Shown here: in pieces, positions 46,601 through 57,423 of the stretch | How the letters are laid out: every line of letters starts with the position of its first letter | How positions within the stretch are numbered: position 1 is the stretch's first letter | NCBI GenBank assembly: GCA_001599595.1 | Contig: BCHH01000002.1 | Span: forward strand, 2,358,925 to 2,422,924 | From: Beverwykella pulmonaria | Lineage: Eukaryota > Ascomycota > Dothideomycetes > Pleosporales > Melanommataceae | DNA length: 64,000 bases | Direction of reading: 5' to 3' | Notes under the pieces: model-generated | What the model saw: the letters and a program-made list of their open reading frames with translations, nothing else | Told to the model about the DNA's origin: nothing | Database searches by the model: none | Position numbers and translations under genes: made by a program

Positions 46601-49600
46601 TATCAATGCCATTGAAACCTGCCTCCCTCAAGCGGACATCCCACTCTTCTGGCCCTATGTAAGGTTCTTCTAGTCGACCGTCGTCTTCTCCAAGCCACCA
46701 TCCTGAGAGCCCCCCCATGATCTGATTGACCCACTTGGTGGGCGGTGCCAGTTCCTGGAGGAAGAATCTTCCATCACGAGCAAGTAGCTTTCGTACGTTC
46801 TGGAGTGTTTCCTTGAGGATCGGTGTCGCATGTATCACATTGGAAGCGACAATCAAATCGTACGCTTCCGGCTCGAAACCTTGCTCTAACGGATCCTGAG
46901 ATATATCGAGGATTCTGTACTCAATGGCTTCGTACTTCTTGAAACGTTCCTTTGCGGCATTGAAGAATCCCGGAGAAATGTCCGTGTACGTGTAAGATAG
47001 ATACATGCGCCTGCAATACCATGAATCTGGCGCAAGTCGCTCGAGGATAGGCTTCGTCATGCCTCCTGTACCCGCTCCAATCTCCAGGATCCTCAAATTG
47101 GGCTTGTAATGCGCAGCTAGGGCGAAGAAATCCCCACAGTCGGACGTGGTGTTGAAGTTGTACAGCTTGGTCAGAACATCATCCTTCAACAACAACTCTA
47201 GCGTCTCAAATTTCCCCAGGCAGACATCTTCGCAGCTATCCCAGACACGGTATATTGCGATGGCAACCGGTGCCGCCTCGGTAGGCGTAAGCGCCCCATA
47301 GAGACTTTCGATGAGCTGTGTTCGCTCAGATGCCTGCATCGTAGCGATGGCCTTACAGTCGGGGACGTTCGGATATTGATTGTTTTGCGCAAGGAGAGCC
47401 TTCTTGTCCAACCAATCCCGGAATTTGCGCAGATGGTCTTGATGAAGTGTCAAGAGTCGTAGACGTAAACTCATGTCGGTTTCACAGGCAACGGACAGAC
47501 GTTCTAGGGCGAAATTGAGCGAGTGGATGTCCCTGAAACGTTGCATTGTTTTCGAAATGTCTACAAAATGGATATCGGGCTTCCAAACGAGCTCAACTGC
47601 TGCATGAGGGTCGTTCCCTCGCGTATCTTCCGCGTCAGTCACAGGCGAAAGTTTAAGTGTCTTTAATTCGAACACTGTTCCTTGACTGGGTGACGTGCCA
47701 ACCGCATTATCGTGGAATGAACCTCTCGGCGAGATCTCTATGGTAGCCTGCATGGTAATTTTTTCGGAGGTGGGCTTGATATATAGCTCCTCAATATATG
47801 TAGGGACCGAAAGTTGCTGGAACAATCGGCTCAAGCCCGTGAATCCTGCGACGCTGTACAATTGGAGAGCATGGTCCATAGTGCATGGATGCATTGCGTA
47901 GAACAACTAGAGTTTTTCGACCGTATTGACAATAGTGCATACCGCCTTATGGGATTTCACGTCGGCTGAAACGCGCTTCATGCCGCGGAACCGGGGGCCA
48001 TAGTTCAGACCAAACCGCTTCATGGTGGCATACCAGTCTGTGTATGGCACCTCGCGCGGCAGGTGTTCAATAAATGGAATATTTTTCGTGTAGTCCCGGC
48101 CGGCGCGTACCTGACCAAATGCATGTTTCGTCCATTTATCTCCCGCGAGTGAGAGATCTGGAACTCGTACCAGACAGAGTCCAAGCTGTTGGTCAACTTC
48201 AAGGGCTTCACGTGGGTTATGACCTCAGTAGGCACACCGTCGTACAGCACCAAAGCATTGGAGATGTTGACCTCGCGAACGGTATAATCCTCATGGCTAG
48301 TCAATTGCCTAACAGCCTCGCCTGCCATGGCAACGTATCCAACACCTGGAAAGACGATATCCCCGGAGATATCGTGGTCCCGGACCCAAGCCACATCATC
48401 CAACCGTAGCAAATTTCTCCAAATAGGTTGATATTCCGAGACGTTATTCACACGAGATCCGAGAATGTCATGATGAGGGAACTTCCGTTGCCGCCATTCC
48501 CTCGAGATGCGGCTCTCGCTCCAGAAGTGGCCTTCGCGTTGCCAGGGATAGATTGGTAGATCCACAAGGGTGTTTGCACTCGGCACCATCGAGCTCAAGT
48601 TGACGTCTACATCTCGTTGGAACAAACCGCCTGAGACCTGCAGAAGAGATGCATGAGCATCTTGGCCTCGTACAAAGGTAGGGAGGTATCTCGCACTAGA
48701 ATTGCCTTGCGCATGAAGTATTTGTCTTATTGGTCCTGCTAGCGCCAAATGTGGACCAATCTCAAGAAAGAGCGAGGACCCATTTGTCTTCAAGAGCTCC
48801 TGAACTGCAGGGCTGAAAAGGACCGGGGAAACGAGGTTCTCCGTCCAGTACGCACCACCCAGCGTTTGAACTTCGTCCAATTTCGTACCTGAGATGGAGG
48901 AGTAGAAAGCAACTTGAGGAGATCGCACGGAAACGTCACCGAGCTTGGATGCAAAGTACTGTTCGGCGTGTTTCATGTGGTGGCTGTGGTGGCTGTGGTG
49001 GCTGTGGTATGCATAGTCGACGCTTCCGGATGAGAATCTTTGATGTCCTGCATGGATTTCTCTAATGGCTTGACGTCACCCGTCAGTGTGACGCTCGATG
49101 GAGAATTTACGCAGCCAACCATGACACCGGGGCTAAGATGTTCTTCGACTTCTTGCTGACTTATACCAATGGCCGCCATTCCCCCCTGAGTGACAATCTG
49201 GCGACTAGACTGTCCTCAATAGTAAGCAATTAGTATTGCATCCCGTGCACTTATTGCGCCAGCAGCGTACGCAGCAGCAATTTCCCGCTAGAGTGTCCAA
49301 CCACTGCGTGCGGCTGTACGCCACATTCTCGGAGCGTGTTAATGAGAGCGACCTGAATTGCTGTACAAGCAGGTTGCGAGAATTAGGCAACCGAGATCCG
49401 ACTCGCCCCTTCAGGCTGACAGATCTCTTCCGAGAGTGACCAAGAAGGAGGGTCAGGACAGTGGGCGATATAGGACTCTAGCTGCAGGATCGAACGGCGG
49501 AACGTTGTATTTCCTTCCAGCAAGGCTGCACCCATCCGTGGCCATTGGGCTCCTTGACCAGTCATCACAAAAACGACATGTTGCTGAGTCTCAGCCTTCT

Positions 49601-51203
49601 CGAATGGAGAGATTTGCAATCGCTCGCTAGTGCTGTCCATTGCAACCACCGTAAATGCTCGACAAGGCAACGGTTCCCTACGCGAAACAAGGGTATGACT
49701 GAGGTCTCGAATACGGCCCGGATGCTTGTGTAGGTATGCCTCGTGCTCCTGGACCACCTGACGCAAAGCATCCATGTTGCTAGCAGAAAATGTAAGGAGG
49801 TGATGGCGTTCCTCATGCACTCCCTCGTCAGTATTAGGAATATGAACACCCATCAACGCTGCAGACTCGAGAAGAATCTAGATAATCATCAGTACTTTCC
49901 TACTCATTTGCGATCCTTTGCACGTACGTGTGTGTTGGCACCCCCAATACCAAAGCAGTTTACTCCTACGCGCTCTACACGGTCTTTTGGCCACGGTGTC
50001 AGTTCAACTGGTACTCAGATTTTGGTTTCCTCAAAGGGTACTGTATCACATAAGTATGGAATTGGCGGGGATGTTCAAAACCTTACTTTTTGTGCTGGGA
50101 TTTTTGAAGTTGATATTGGGGGGTATCGTGCGATTTTCAAGCGCGAGTACCATTTTGATGATGCTGCTAATGCCAGAAGCACCTTCAGAATGGCCCAAAT
50201 TGGGTTTGACCTTATTCTAATGAGCGCAGAATAATAATTTAAGTCCGAGACACTCACCGAACCAATATACACTTCATTTTGTCCAAATACACGAGCGACG
50301 GCGGATGCTTCCAGAGGGTCACCAACAGAGGTTCCGTCCCATGGCATTCAATCATAGCAGTCTTCGAGAAGTCCGAAATTCCTGCAAGGGAATGGCTTCG
50401 CCTCATGAGTGCTTCATGGCTAGCAGAGCTAGGATGCGACAAGCCGGCAGTCTTCCCATCAGAATTCAGACAGCTCGAGCAAATCACAGCCCGGATCGGA
50501 TCATCGTCACGGAGAGCATCGGAGAGCTTCTTGATATGGATGGCCACAACTCCTTCTCCTCTGGCGTAACCATTGGCTGCCTCATCGAAAGTCTTGCAAC
50601 AACCATCAACTGATAGAACGCCCTGCTCTATCATTACCACTGTCATGTGTGGGTTCAGGATGACATTTGTACCGCCTACAATTGCTGATTCGCACTCGCC
50701 ACTGTGGAGTGCAAGGCATGCTTCATGCAAACCGGTCAATGACGAAGAACATGCGGTACGTATTACCATCGACGGGCCCGTAAATCCAAACTCGTAGCTA
50801 ACGCGGTTGGCGACTACGAAATCACCATAGCCGGTGATGCGGTACATTCCCGTCTGCTGCGTTTCTTTCGCTTGCATGTCCGCCCAGTCCTACTATGATC
50901 ATCAGTACTAGACCTGGATATTCACTTTCTGATATTTTAGAGCTCACTTCGCCAAAGATTCCGAAATACGTGCCGATCTTCTTGCCGCTCCATTTCGTGG
51001 TACCCGAGTTTTGTAGCGCCTCGTATACGACCTCCAACGCAAGCCGCTCTGTCCAGTGCAGTCAGTTTTAGCTTCGTGATTGTATAGCACCTGCTGAAAC
51101 AGAACATTACATACGCTGCGGATCCATCTCTCCGATCTCCTGCTTAGTCATACTCCAGAAAGGGCTATCGATACCGGCCATGTTGACGTTATCAAGGAAG
51201 TAC
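43642..51203 (-). pseudogene. Highly reducing polyketide synthase, decayed main body
   Basis: Exons 2 to last of a type I HR-PKS. In gene order: KS with TACSSSLTG and ECHGT and LGHSEGASG (three catalytic residues kept; about 51,203-49,870); AT with VFVMTGQGAQW and GHSSG (49,640-48,650); DH with RDHDISGDIVFPG and MHPCTMDHALQL (48,560-47,760); C-methyltransferase with LEIGAGTGGMT (47,200-46,600); a structural KR part; ER with SACGGVGIAAIQL (46,030-44,800); KR with [16 protein letters not shown] (44,800-44,080); and an ACP ending at 43,642. Verified introns: 51,049-51,114, 50,890-50,947, 50,211-50,257. Breaks: frameshifts near 50,334, 49,285, 49,020, 48,117 and 46,490; stops at 50,017, 49,385, 49,218, 47,909, 46,410, 45,741, 44,801 and 44,259 (minus-strand first base); and a deletion in the ACP that leaves SSLISIELRNW where a D-S-L phosphopantetheine site is usual. 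It cannot make a full enzyme. Confidence 0.95.
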
Positions 51204-51658
51204 CTTGATGTTTAGTTAGTGCTAGAAGGAAAGGTACAGTACTAGGACACAAGTCTTGTCCCAGCAGGGGTAAGCGAGCCCCACGGAACATTTACACCCT
51301 CAGTTCAACTTCTCATAGCTAGGCCCCCAACGATCGTGAAGTTATTATTAATAGCTTTTTTTAATTAAGAGGCTTTAATATTTTGTCTAGTAGCCATGTG
51401 CTTTACGTAGAGCGCGTAGCCGTCGCGGCATTGAGAGGATAAGCTTCTTCATCAACAAACTAGGGATAGCCCGCTATGCCTCCTTCAAACCCTTGCAGAA
51501 TCAATCCTAGTCTTCTGCTAATTCCCCAATTGTGTCAAATTTAGGGTGTAGCTAGTGTAGCTTCCTCTTCAAGGCCCACTATACGTGCTTAATAGGATTG
51601 AGGTCTAGTAAATAAGGCGGAAAGTTAACAACATTTATATAATTTCTGCGTAGCTATT

Positions 51659-52364
51659 TGTTATACGAGGTGAACACTTACTGGGTCCGGTCCGTACTAA
51701 GGCGGTGCGTAAGCGTAGGTGTCGTAGGATTATTCTGTGAGGTTCGAAGACGATGATATAAGACAACGGGGTGGTAAATCCAATCAATAAATTGACTAAC
51801 TAACTTGCTGTATCAATCTGGGTAAGAGACGAGTGAAGTTATTTGAGTTGACTACAAAGAGCAAACATAACATAGGAAACTGTCCTCCTTATATATTTCC
51901 TCTTTGAACATAGAATCCTGAGTCTCCCATCCCTTGGCGGGATATCGGGGATCCTCCAATTCTCCCGAGTCTCCCATCCCTTGGCGGGATATCGAGGATC
52001 CTCCAATTCTCCCGAGTCTCCCATCCCTTGGCGGGATAACGAGGATCCTCCTATTCTCCCGAGTCTCCCATCCCTTGGCGGGATAACGAGGATCCTCCAA
52101 TTCTCCCGAGTTTCCCCTTCCTTGGCGGGATCTCGAGGATCCTTTGATTCTTCCGAGTTTCCTCTTCCTTGGCGGGATCTTGAGGATCCTTCGATTCTTC
52201 CGAGTTTCCTCTTCCTTGGCGGGATATCTTCTGTCACGTGCCTCGCTTACCTGCGCGAATCCTCGCTGTTCCTTTGCGCCCGCCTGCGCGCCGTGCTGCG
52301 CCTGTTGACGGGGTTGGTTCCTCATCTGCAGCCCGCATCTGTGCTACTTCTTCGAACCGTAACA
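51659..52364 (-). repeat. Gypsy LTR (left copy, 706 bp)
   Basis: Starts TGTTATACGAGG and ends CGAACCGTAACA. About 95% alike to the right copy outside the internal 47-bp tandem repeat, which has six full units here. It begins directly after the mariner C-terminal coding part. Confidence 0.88.
51920..52240. repeat. 47-bp minisatellite inside left LTR
   Basis: Six full units and one partial of a 47-bp repeat beginning GAGTCTCCCATCCCTTGGCG and ending in CTCCAATTCTCCC. Units near the right end have drifted to GAGTTTCCTCTTCC. Each unit contains a GGATCC site. No spacers, so not a CRISPR array. Confidence 0.95.
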
Positions 52365-53339
52365 CGATAGCCTCTCGTGACAGCTTGCTTAATCTGTACT
52401 AGATTTTTCTTGTTTTAGTAAGGTATATTGTACTTCTCTACTGTTCTTAGTAAGATAAGGCTGCTGGTAGCTCTGCTATCCACTGTAGCCTATACTAGGT
52501 GTCTGTTGACCTATGCCTAGCATTGTAGTCTGTTACTTGGTGTAATTGTTGTATATGCAGTCTGCATATCTACTATTTAAGCTGTTATTTAGGCGCCTTT
52601 ACCTAGCTAACTCATGCCCTAGTGGCGCTCTAGTTTTTTGGCTGCCTAGGATAGTAGCCGCTATCCTTTCCTAATTTGTGCGTTAGACACTAGTTATTAT
52701 AGCATGCTGTCTAGTAGAGTGCTCTATAGGCTATCTATTTTTCTGTGTGTTTCCTATACTAAGGTGGCCTACACTTCTACTATGTGTTGTGTCTACACTT
52801 GTCTTCCCTGTACTTCTAACATCCTTGTACTTTACATTCTTTGTAACTAAGGGCCTTATGTAGGTTATCTTTCTTGTTATATTGTGTTTCTTGCTTGTAG
52901 TACTAATAGTATGCACAATTTTCTTCCTTGCACTCTGTCTAGAGTGTTATGTTAGTGTGTTCTTAGAATGTGTGTTGTTGCTTGCAACCTTCCTAGTTGT
53001 ATTCTACGTAGTAACTGTCCTCTAGTCCTACTAGCCACTATCTAGTAATGTGTTTGGCAATCTAATAATCCTGACAACTATCTTTATAACATTTAAACTA
53101 TTTGTCTAGTCTGTAAGTCTTAGCCTATATCTCTAAATAATGTGTTGCGCAATTTGTGACTCTACATTTGTTGTCCTTAATAAGTAGGTGCAACACTTTT
53201 CCTAGTTAATTTGTAACTTTATGTTTCTAATGTTTGTGTTCTTTACAGTGTGGTCTTGTACAATAAACCTAATAAAGGTGCTTATGTTATACTTGTCCTA
53301 GTTATTTAGGATCCTCTATACTAGGTCCTATAATAAGTA

Positions 53340-53670
53340 ATTGTCAATTCTAATAGCTAACTTCTTAAGTGTCTGTAGATCTTCTAGGTCCGCGTAATGC
53401 GTAAGCTTGTCCTTAATCTAATTACCTAACCTATTTTAGAAAGCTTCCTTAAGAGGTGTGTTATCCTAGTCTAGCAATGCTTGCAATTGTTAGAACTGTG
53501 CCACGTACTTGGCTACTAACTTTGTTTGCTGAATTATTCTAATTTTCCTAGCTGCTTGCTTAGCTGCGTTAATTTCTCTAAACAACTTTTGCATTTCCTT
53601 CTTAAACATATCCCAATTGCTAAAGATGCGCGTTGTTTTATCTTAGTATTTCATCGGCAAAATGTAAATT
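53340..53670 (-). pseudogene. Gypsy gag remnant (central/C-terminal part)
   Basis: Minus-strand frame with NWDMFKKEMQKLFREINAAK, KLVAKYVAQF, KEAF and KDKLTHYADLEDLQTLKK, typical of retroviral-like capsid (gag) proteins of fungal Gypsy elements. Stops (TAA, TAG) stand where Gln or Trp is expected. Confidence 0.75.
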
Positions 53671-53683
53671 AGAATCTGGTTGC

Positions 53684-53845
53684 TGTGGTTAACCGTGGTT
53701 AACCATGGTTAGCCAGGTTAGTGAGATTTCGTGGTTAGTGAGATTACGAGAGCCTCATTTGGCCGGTCGCGGTTACCGTGGTTAGCTGTGGTTACCACGA
53801 GCAATCTATACAGGTATCTGGTTACCCTGATTACCCAGGTTGAAT
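53684..53845. repeat. GGTTA-type degenerate minisatellite (left flank of nested insert)
   Basis: A cluster of TGGTTA(A/G)CC-like words (TGGTTAACCGTGGTTAACC, TGGTTAGCC, GGTTACCGTGG) that interrupts the gag frame. It mirrors the repeat-rich stretch at 55,268-55,472 and probably marks one end of an inserted element of unknown class. Confidence 0.6.
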
Positions 53846-54429
53846 TTATTTGTTATTATAGTATTTATTACTTTAATGGTAAAATTCTCTGCATTAGGGA
53901 AAGGGTTGTATTAAGTTTCAGGAATTTGTGTTAAAAACGTGCATATTGTTCTACAGAGATTGAAGATTTGTCATGGCGCTGTGGTGACACTCTGATCTAC
54001 GCTCATGCCCTAAGCCAATGTGCCAATCCTAGCCGCCCCAACGCTCCCAATGCCGTTGATGTTTCCTAACTCCCAACACCCTACGTCACCATTATGCCTG
54101 CTGTTCAACGCTGTTATTCCGTAATTGCTGTCCCCAGCCTGTATGCTCGCTGTGGACACCTTATTAGCTGTGTTCCAAACAATTTCTGCAACAGATTTCT
54201 GTAACTTACGTGCTCTATAATTGCTACTTTTACCTGAGTGTCTGCTTCTGTCGCGCGCCCCTGGGCGAGATAAACATGTCCTCAGTGGTTACGAACTATA
54301 GGATTAGTGCTCAATTGGTAATTGATGGCTACCTAGAGATGCGGTCTTGGGTGCGATATTACAAGACGTTGCGAAAGAGCTCAACCTGAGGTCTAATGTG
54401 TTTAATAAGTACTTAGCATGGTTTGTGTG

Positions 54430-54990
54430 TTAGGGGTTTGTTTTGTGGCGTTAGGGGTCTGATTCGTGCGCGTCAAGGGTTTAATTTGTTTGTCAAGGTG
54501 TAACCAAAAAGACGTCTTGAATATATATTTCTAGAATAGAGATATATGTATACTGCTTACACACCCCCCTCAGTTTTGAACAGTTGAAGCTGATGTGATC
54601 AAAGACCATCCCCTGCCTTTCTCAGGCAGAGCTGCAAGATGTGTGGAGCTTGTCCTGCTGAAAGTGCGGTGTTCCGCTATGTGCAGGCCTGACAACCACT
54701 GTTGGTGCAGTTCCAGATTGGCCGATCGATATTTGCTTTCGCGTTCTGTATGGAGGTTGACGTGGGCATTTTAAATGTTTTTTGGTGGCAAAAGCTCGCT
54801 TATGGTGCCTCACCCATGTACCAGTCCTCGCCAACGCTGCTTAAATGCGGAGACGGTCCGGGCTCATAACTGTAACCAAAAAGACGTCTTGAATATATAT
54901 TTCTAGAATAGAGATATATGTATACTGCTTACACAAGGATCTGATTTGTGCGTCAGGGGGTCTAATTTGTGCATTAGGGGTCTTGACTCG
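54430..54990. repeat. Degenerate tandem repeat interrupted by the TRIM
   Basis: Units close to GTYAGGGGTCTGATTTGTGC occur on both sides of the TRIM-like element (54,430-54,498 and 54,934-54,990), so the TRIM landed inside an existing tandem array. Confidence 0.65.
54499..54933 (-). mobile_element. TRIM-like miniature LTR retrotransposon (435 bp)
   Basis: Two identical 63-bp direct LTRs (54,499-54,561 and 54,871-54,933), each running TGTAACC...GCTTACA on the plus strand with perfect TGTAA/TTACA ends. A 5-bp target duplication CAAGG lies on both outer sides (54,494-54,498 and 54,934-54,938). Read on the minus strand, the 5' LTR is followed at once by GTTATGAGCCCGG, complementary to the anticodon arm of initiator-Met tRNA (half-tRNA primer of the Copia type), and the 3' LTR is preceded by a purine tract CTGAGGGGGGTG. 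The 309-bp interior has no gag or pol. Such elements move only with enzymes from full-length relatives. Confidence 0.9.
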
Positions 54991-55267
54991 CATGTCCAAA
55001 GCAGCAATGCACTGATGGTGGGATGGTATTTACATAGACAATGAGGTTTGGCAGCAGTGTATCTAGCTGCCAAGCGAATGAAAGAAAGAAAGATAGAAGA
55101 ACGTGTTGATGATGATATAATGATGATGAATGATAATGCCCATATCAAATAAAGCAAGCAGCTGACAGAGAAATTCCCTGCACCATTAACAGCTTGTTGT
55201 TTGGAGGAAACAGTTCCTTGTGAAGCTTGTTGTACTGTGTAGTAGCAATGCAGTACTGTCATCTCCT

Positions 55268-55472
55268 CCAAGGTTGTACTCGGTTTGTACGATTTGTATG
55301 GCTATGTTTTGTAACTACGTGGTTTGTATGGTTTGAATGGTTAGTGTGGTTTGTATATGGTTTCTACGATTTGTATGGTTTGTACATGGTTTGTATGGTT
55401 TGTGTGGTTAGTATGGTTAGTGTGGTAACCGGTGGTCAACCATGGTTAGTACATGGTTAGGAAAATTTAGCC
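55268..55472. repeat. TGGTTTGTA minisatellite (right flank of nested insert)
   Basis: About 200 bp of TGGTTTGTA, TGGTTAGTG and related 9-mers, ending in CATGGTTAGTACATGGTTAGG. With 53,684-53,845 it brackets the insertion inside the Gypsy gag. Confidence 0.8.
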
Positions 55473-55499
55473 GAATTCCCGATGTATGTTAGTAAGGAA

Positions 55500-55739
55500 A
55501 GGCTTTAAGGCTTCTTTATTCCTATTAAAGCGTTTGATCCTGTGTTTCTCTTGGTCCTCTCTACCTGTTACAGTGGCTGCTCCTCCCTAGAGTAGCTGTA
55601 TAGCTGTGATTAGTTCTGCAATCTGTGCTGCCTGTTGTTGAATCTAGTTGGCTTGCTAGGCTATTACTGTGGCAGGATTTGTTGTGGGGCCTGCGGCCGC
55701 ACTTCTAGATGTTGTGCATGAACTGGCTAGAGTAGTCAT
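55500..55739 (-). pseudogene. Gypsy gag remnant (N-terminal part)
   Basis: ATG at 55,739 on the minus strand, then a Ser/Thr/Ala-rich start, a Gln-rich helix and EDQEKHRIKRFNRNKEALKP, cut off by the minisatellite-rich insert. Three TAG codons at Gln positions fit RIP. Confidence 0.75.
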
Positions 55740-55776
55740 GTTGTCTTAAAGCTTTAAGCCTAGAGGGTAGTCAAAG

Positions 55777-56361
55777 TGTTATACAAGGTGAACACTTACT
55801 AGGTCTAGTCTATACTAAGGCGGTGCGTAAGCGTAGGTGTTGTAGGATTATTCTGTGAGGTTTGAAGACGATGATATAAGACAAAGGGGTGGTAAATCTA
55901 ATTAATAAATTGACTAACTAACTTGCTGTATTAGTCTGGGTAAGAGATGAGTGAAGTTATTTGAGTTGACTACAAAGAGCAAACATAACATAGGAAACTG
56001 TCCTCCTTATATATTTCCTCTTTGAACATAGAATCCTGAGTCTCCCATCTTGGCGGGATATTGAGGATCCTCCAATTCTCCTGAGTCTCCCATCCCTTGG
56101 CGGGATATTGAGGATCCTCCAATTCTCCCGAGTCTCCCATCCCTTGGCGGGATATCGAGGATCCTCCAATTCTCCCGAGTTTCCTATGTCTTGGCGGGAT
56201 ATCTTCTGTCACGTGCCTCGCTTACCTGTGCGAATCCTCGCTGTTCCTTTGCGCCCGCGTGCGCGCCGTGCTGCGCCCGTTGACAGGGTTTTGTTTGTTC
56301 GTTGGCGGGGTTGGTTCCTCATCTACAACCCGTATCCGTGCAGCTTCTTCGAACCGTAACA
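55777..56361 (-). repeat. Gypsy LTR (right copy, 585 bp)
   Basis: Starts TGTTATACAAGG and ends CGAACCGTAACA; the same sequence as the left LTR but with only three full 47-bp units (about 56,037-56,215), plus a short extra block near 56,285-56,310. Confidence 0.88.
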
Positions 56362-56621
56362 ATCTCCTTGCTAGTAATTGCGTAGAAGGCCTTTCTTTAA
56401 AGCTTTAATATAGCTCTAAGCTAAATATCTATAGCGTGGAGCGTTAGGGTCCCTTTCCATAATTATAAGGGGGCTCCTCTGTACCCTCCCCCTCTTGTTA
56501 ATCTAGATTAACACCTACACTATTTAAGCAGCTAGTCTTAACGTAGATTTCTTATTAATTATCTTGTGCATCTATTTCTTATTAGGATAGCAGAAGGACC
56601 ACTCTGTGCTAGCGCTAGATT

Positions 56622-56807
56622 TGTAAGGAGACTGTCGGCAGGAGATAGAAATATGGGTATAGTGTGTATTCAAGACGAATCCTTGAGGAGTACTCAGGAT
56701 TCGGAGGGTAACTATATACATATCGGCACGTGACCGGAGATCACGTGGTCCGAGACCTGGCCGAAGGCTGGCCGAGGATGGCCCGGAGGGGAAGGTTGCT
56801 CGTGACA
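56622..56807 (-). mobile_element. Solo LTR inside the mariner transposase
   Basis: 186 bp starting TGTAAGGAGACTG and ending GCTCGTGACA (TG...CA), with the 5-bp duplication AGATT on each side (56,617-56,621 and 56,808-56,812). Removing it together with one AGATT restores the mariner transposase frame between the Ser-rich piece and STEWSFCYPNKK. No matching second LTR is nearby, hence a solo LTR left by recombination. Confidence 0.9.
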
Positions 56808-57423
56808 AGATTCCTTCTAAATAGAGCACTTGTTACTAGTCCTCCTACTCTAATTAAAGTAACGCCACTGTCTATCCCATGCGCGCCTCCTCTTTGCTGT
56901 AGCTAGATTAATCTTAGGCCTGCGCTTTGCCCTATAGTTAGTAAGGTTGAATTTCTTTAGCGTTCTATAGGTAGTTTTGGCGGATATCCTTCTAGTAAGA
57001 GAGGCCTCTTTAATTAACAGTTTGTACTCTATTTTTGGATATTTTCAAGTGATTCAAAACAAGACCCTCTTGTCACGGCGTGTAAGCGTAGAGGGCTGAC
57101 CAGATCAAGGTCGTGACTGATTGCTGCCTGTTGCTGCATACCTGGCAATAGTACGGTTGATCGTGCGCCTGGTAGTGTTGAATTCCTCTGCCAGATCTGA
57201 CGCCGCAACACCAGCCTCAGACTTTGAAATAATCGACTCGCGCTGCTGTATCGTCAACTCGTCATGCCGACGACAATTTCCTGAAATTTCTGTACCAAAC
57301 GACCTCATGGTTGTGATGTGAGAATTTTTTGAAGTTGGGGTGTTCCATTGTGGAGTGCCTCGCTTATGCACTGCGGGACAACACTTTTGTCCAGTGGCTG
57401 TAGTTGCGAGGTAATCTTCTCAC

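Larger units (their letters stand above)
51659..56361 (-). mobile_element. Gypsy-type LTR retrotransposon, deleted and RIP-mutated
   Basis: Two direct LTRs, both TG...CA, enclose 3.4 kb of internal DNA. On the minus strand a gag start is readable at 55,739 (MTTLASSCTTSRSAAAG, then QQQAAQIAEL and RIKRFNRNKEALKPFLTN) and continues at 53,670-53,340 (FSNWDMFKKEMQKLF, LEDLQTLKKLA), with TAG codons in place of Gln. No protease, reverse transcriptase or integrase is visible, so it is non-autonomous. It interrupts the mariner transposase; about 50 bp of the latter are missing at the junction and no target duplication remains. Confidence 0.85.
51237..57400 (-). mobile_element. Tc1/mariner DNA transposon (RIP-decayed, carrying nested insertions)
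   Basis: Ends: CAGTACTAGGACACAAG at 51,237 and, inverted, CAGCCACTGGACAAAAG at 57,400, with about 75 bp of imperfect terminal repeats (shared TTGTCCC, TAAGCGAG, GGAACA, CAACTTC) and TA on both outer sides (51,235-51,236 and 57,401-57,402). The transposase runs on the minus strand in three pieces: 57,308-56,813 (helix-turn-helix, HDELTIQQRESIISKSEAG, GVAASDLAEEFNTTRRTI), 56,616-56,362 (LIIMERDPNAP), and 51,653-51,375 (PPYLLDLNPIKHV, LKRKLH, MPRRLRALRKAHGY). Many in-frame TAG/TAA/TGA codons replace Gln and Trp, the RIP signature. The element is inactive. It sits in the first intron of the PKS gene. Confidence 0.92.

Noticed and set aside
51920..52240. Possible CRISPR array
   Set aside because: Direct tandem units without spacers, inside an LTR of a eukaryotic retrotransposon.
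51839..52370. Repetitive frames with PAKGWETRENWRI-type units
   Set aside because: Produced by the 47-bp minisatellite in the LTR (multiple-of-47 periodicity opens a frame), no sign of a real protein.
57105..57371. 88-codon frame as an independent small gene
   Set aside because: It is the helix-turn-helix N-terminus of the decayed mariner transposase.
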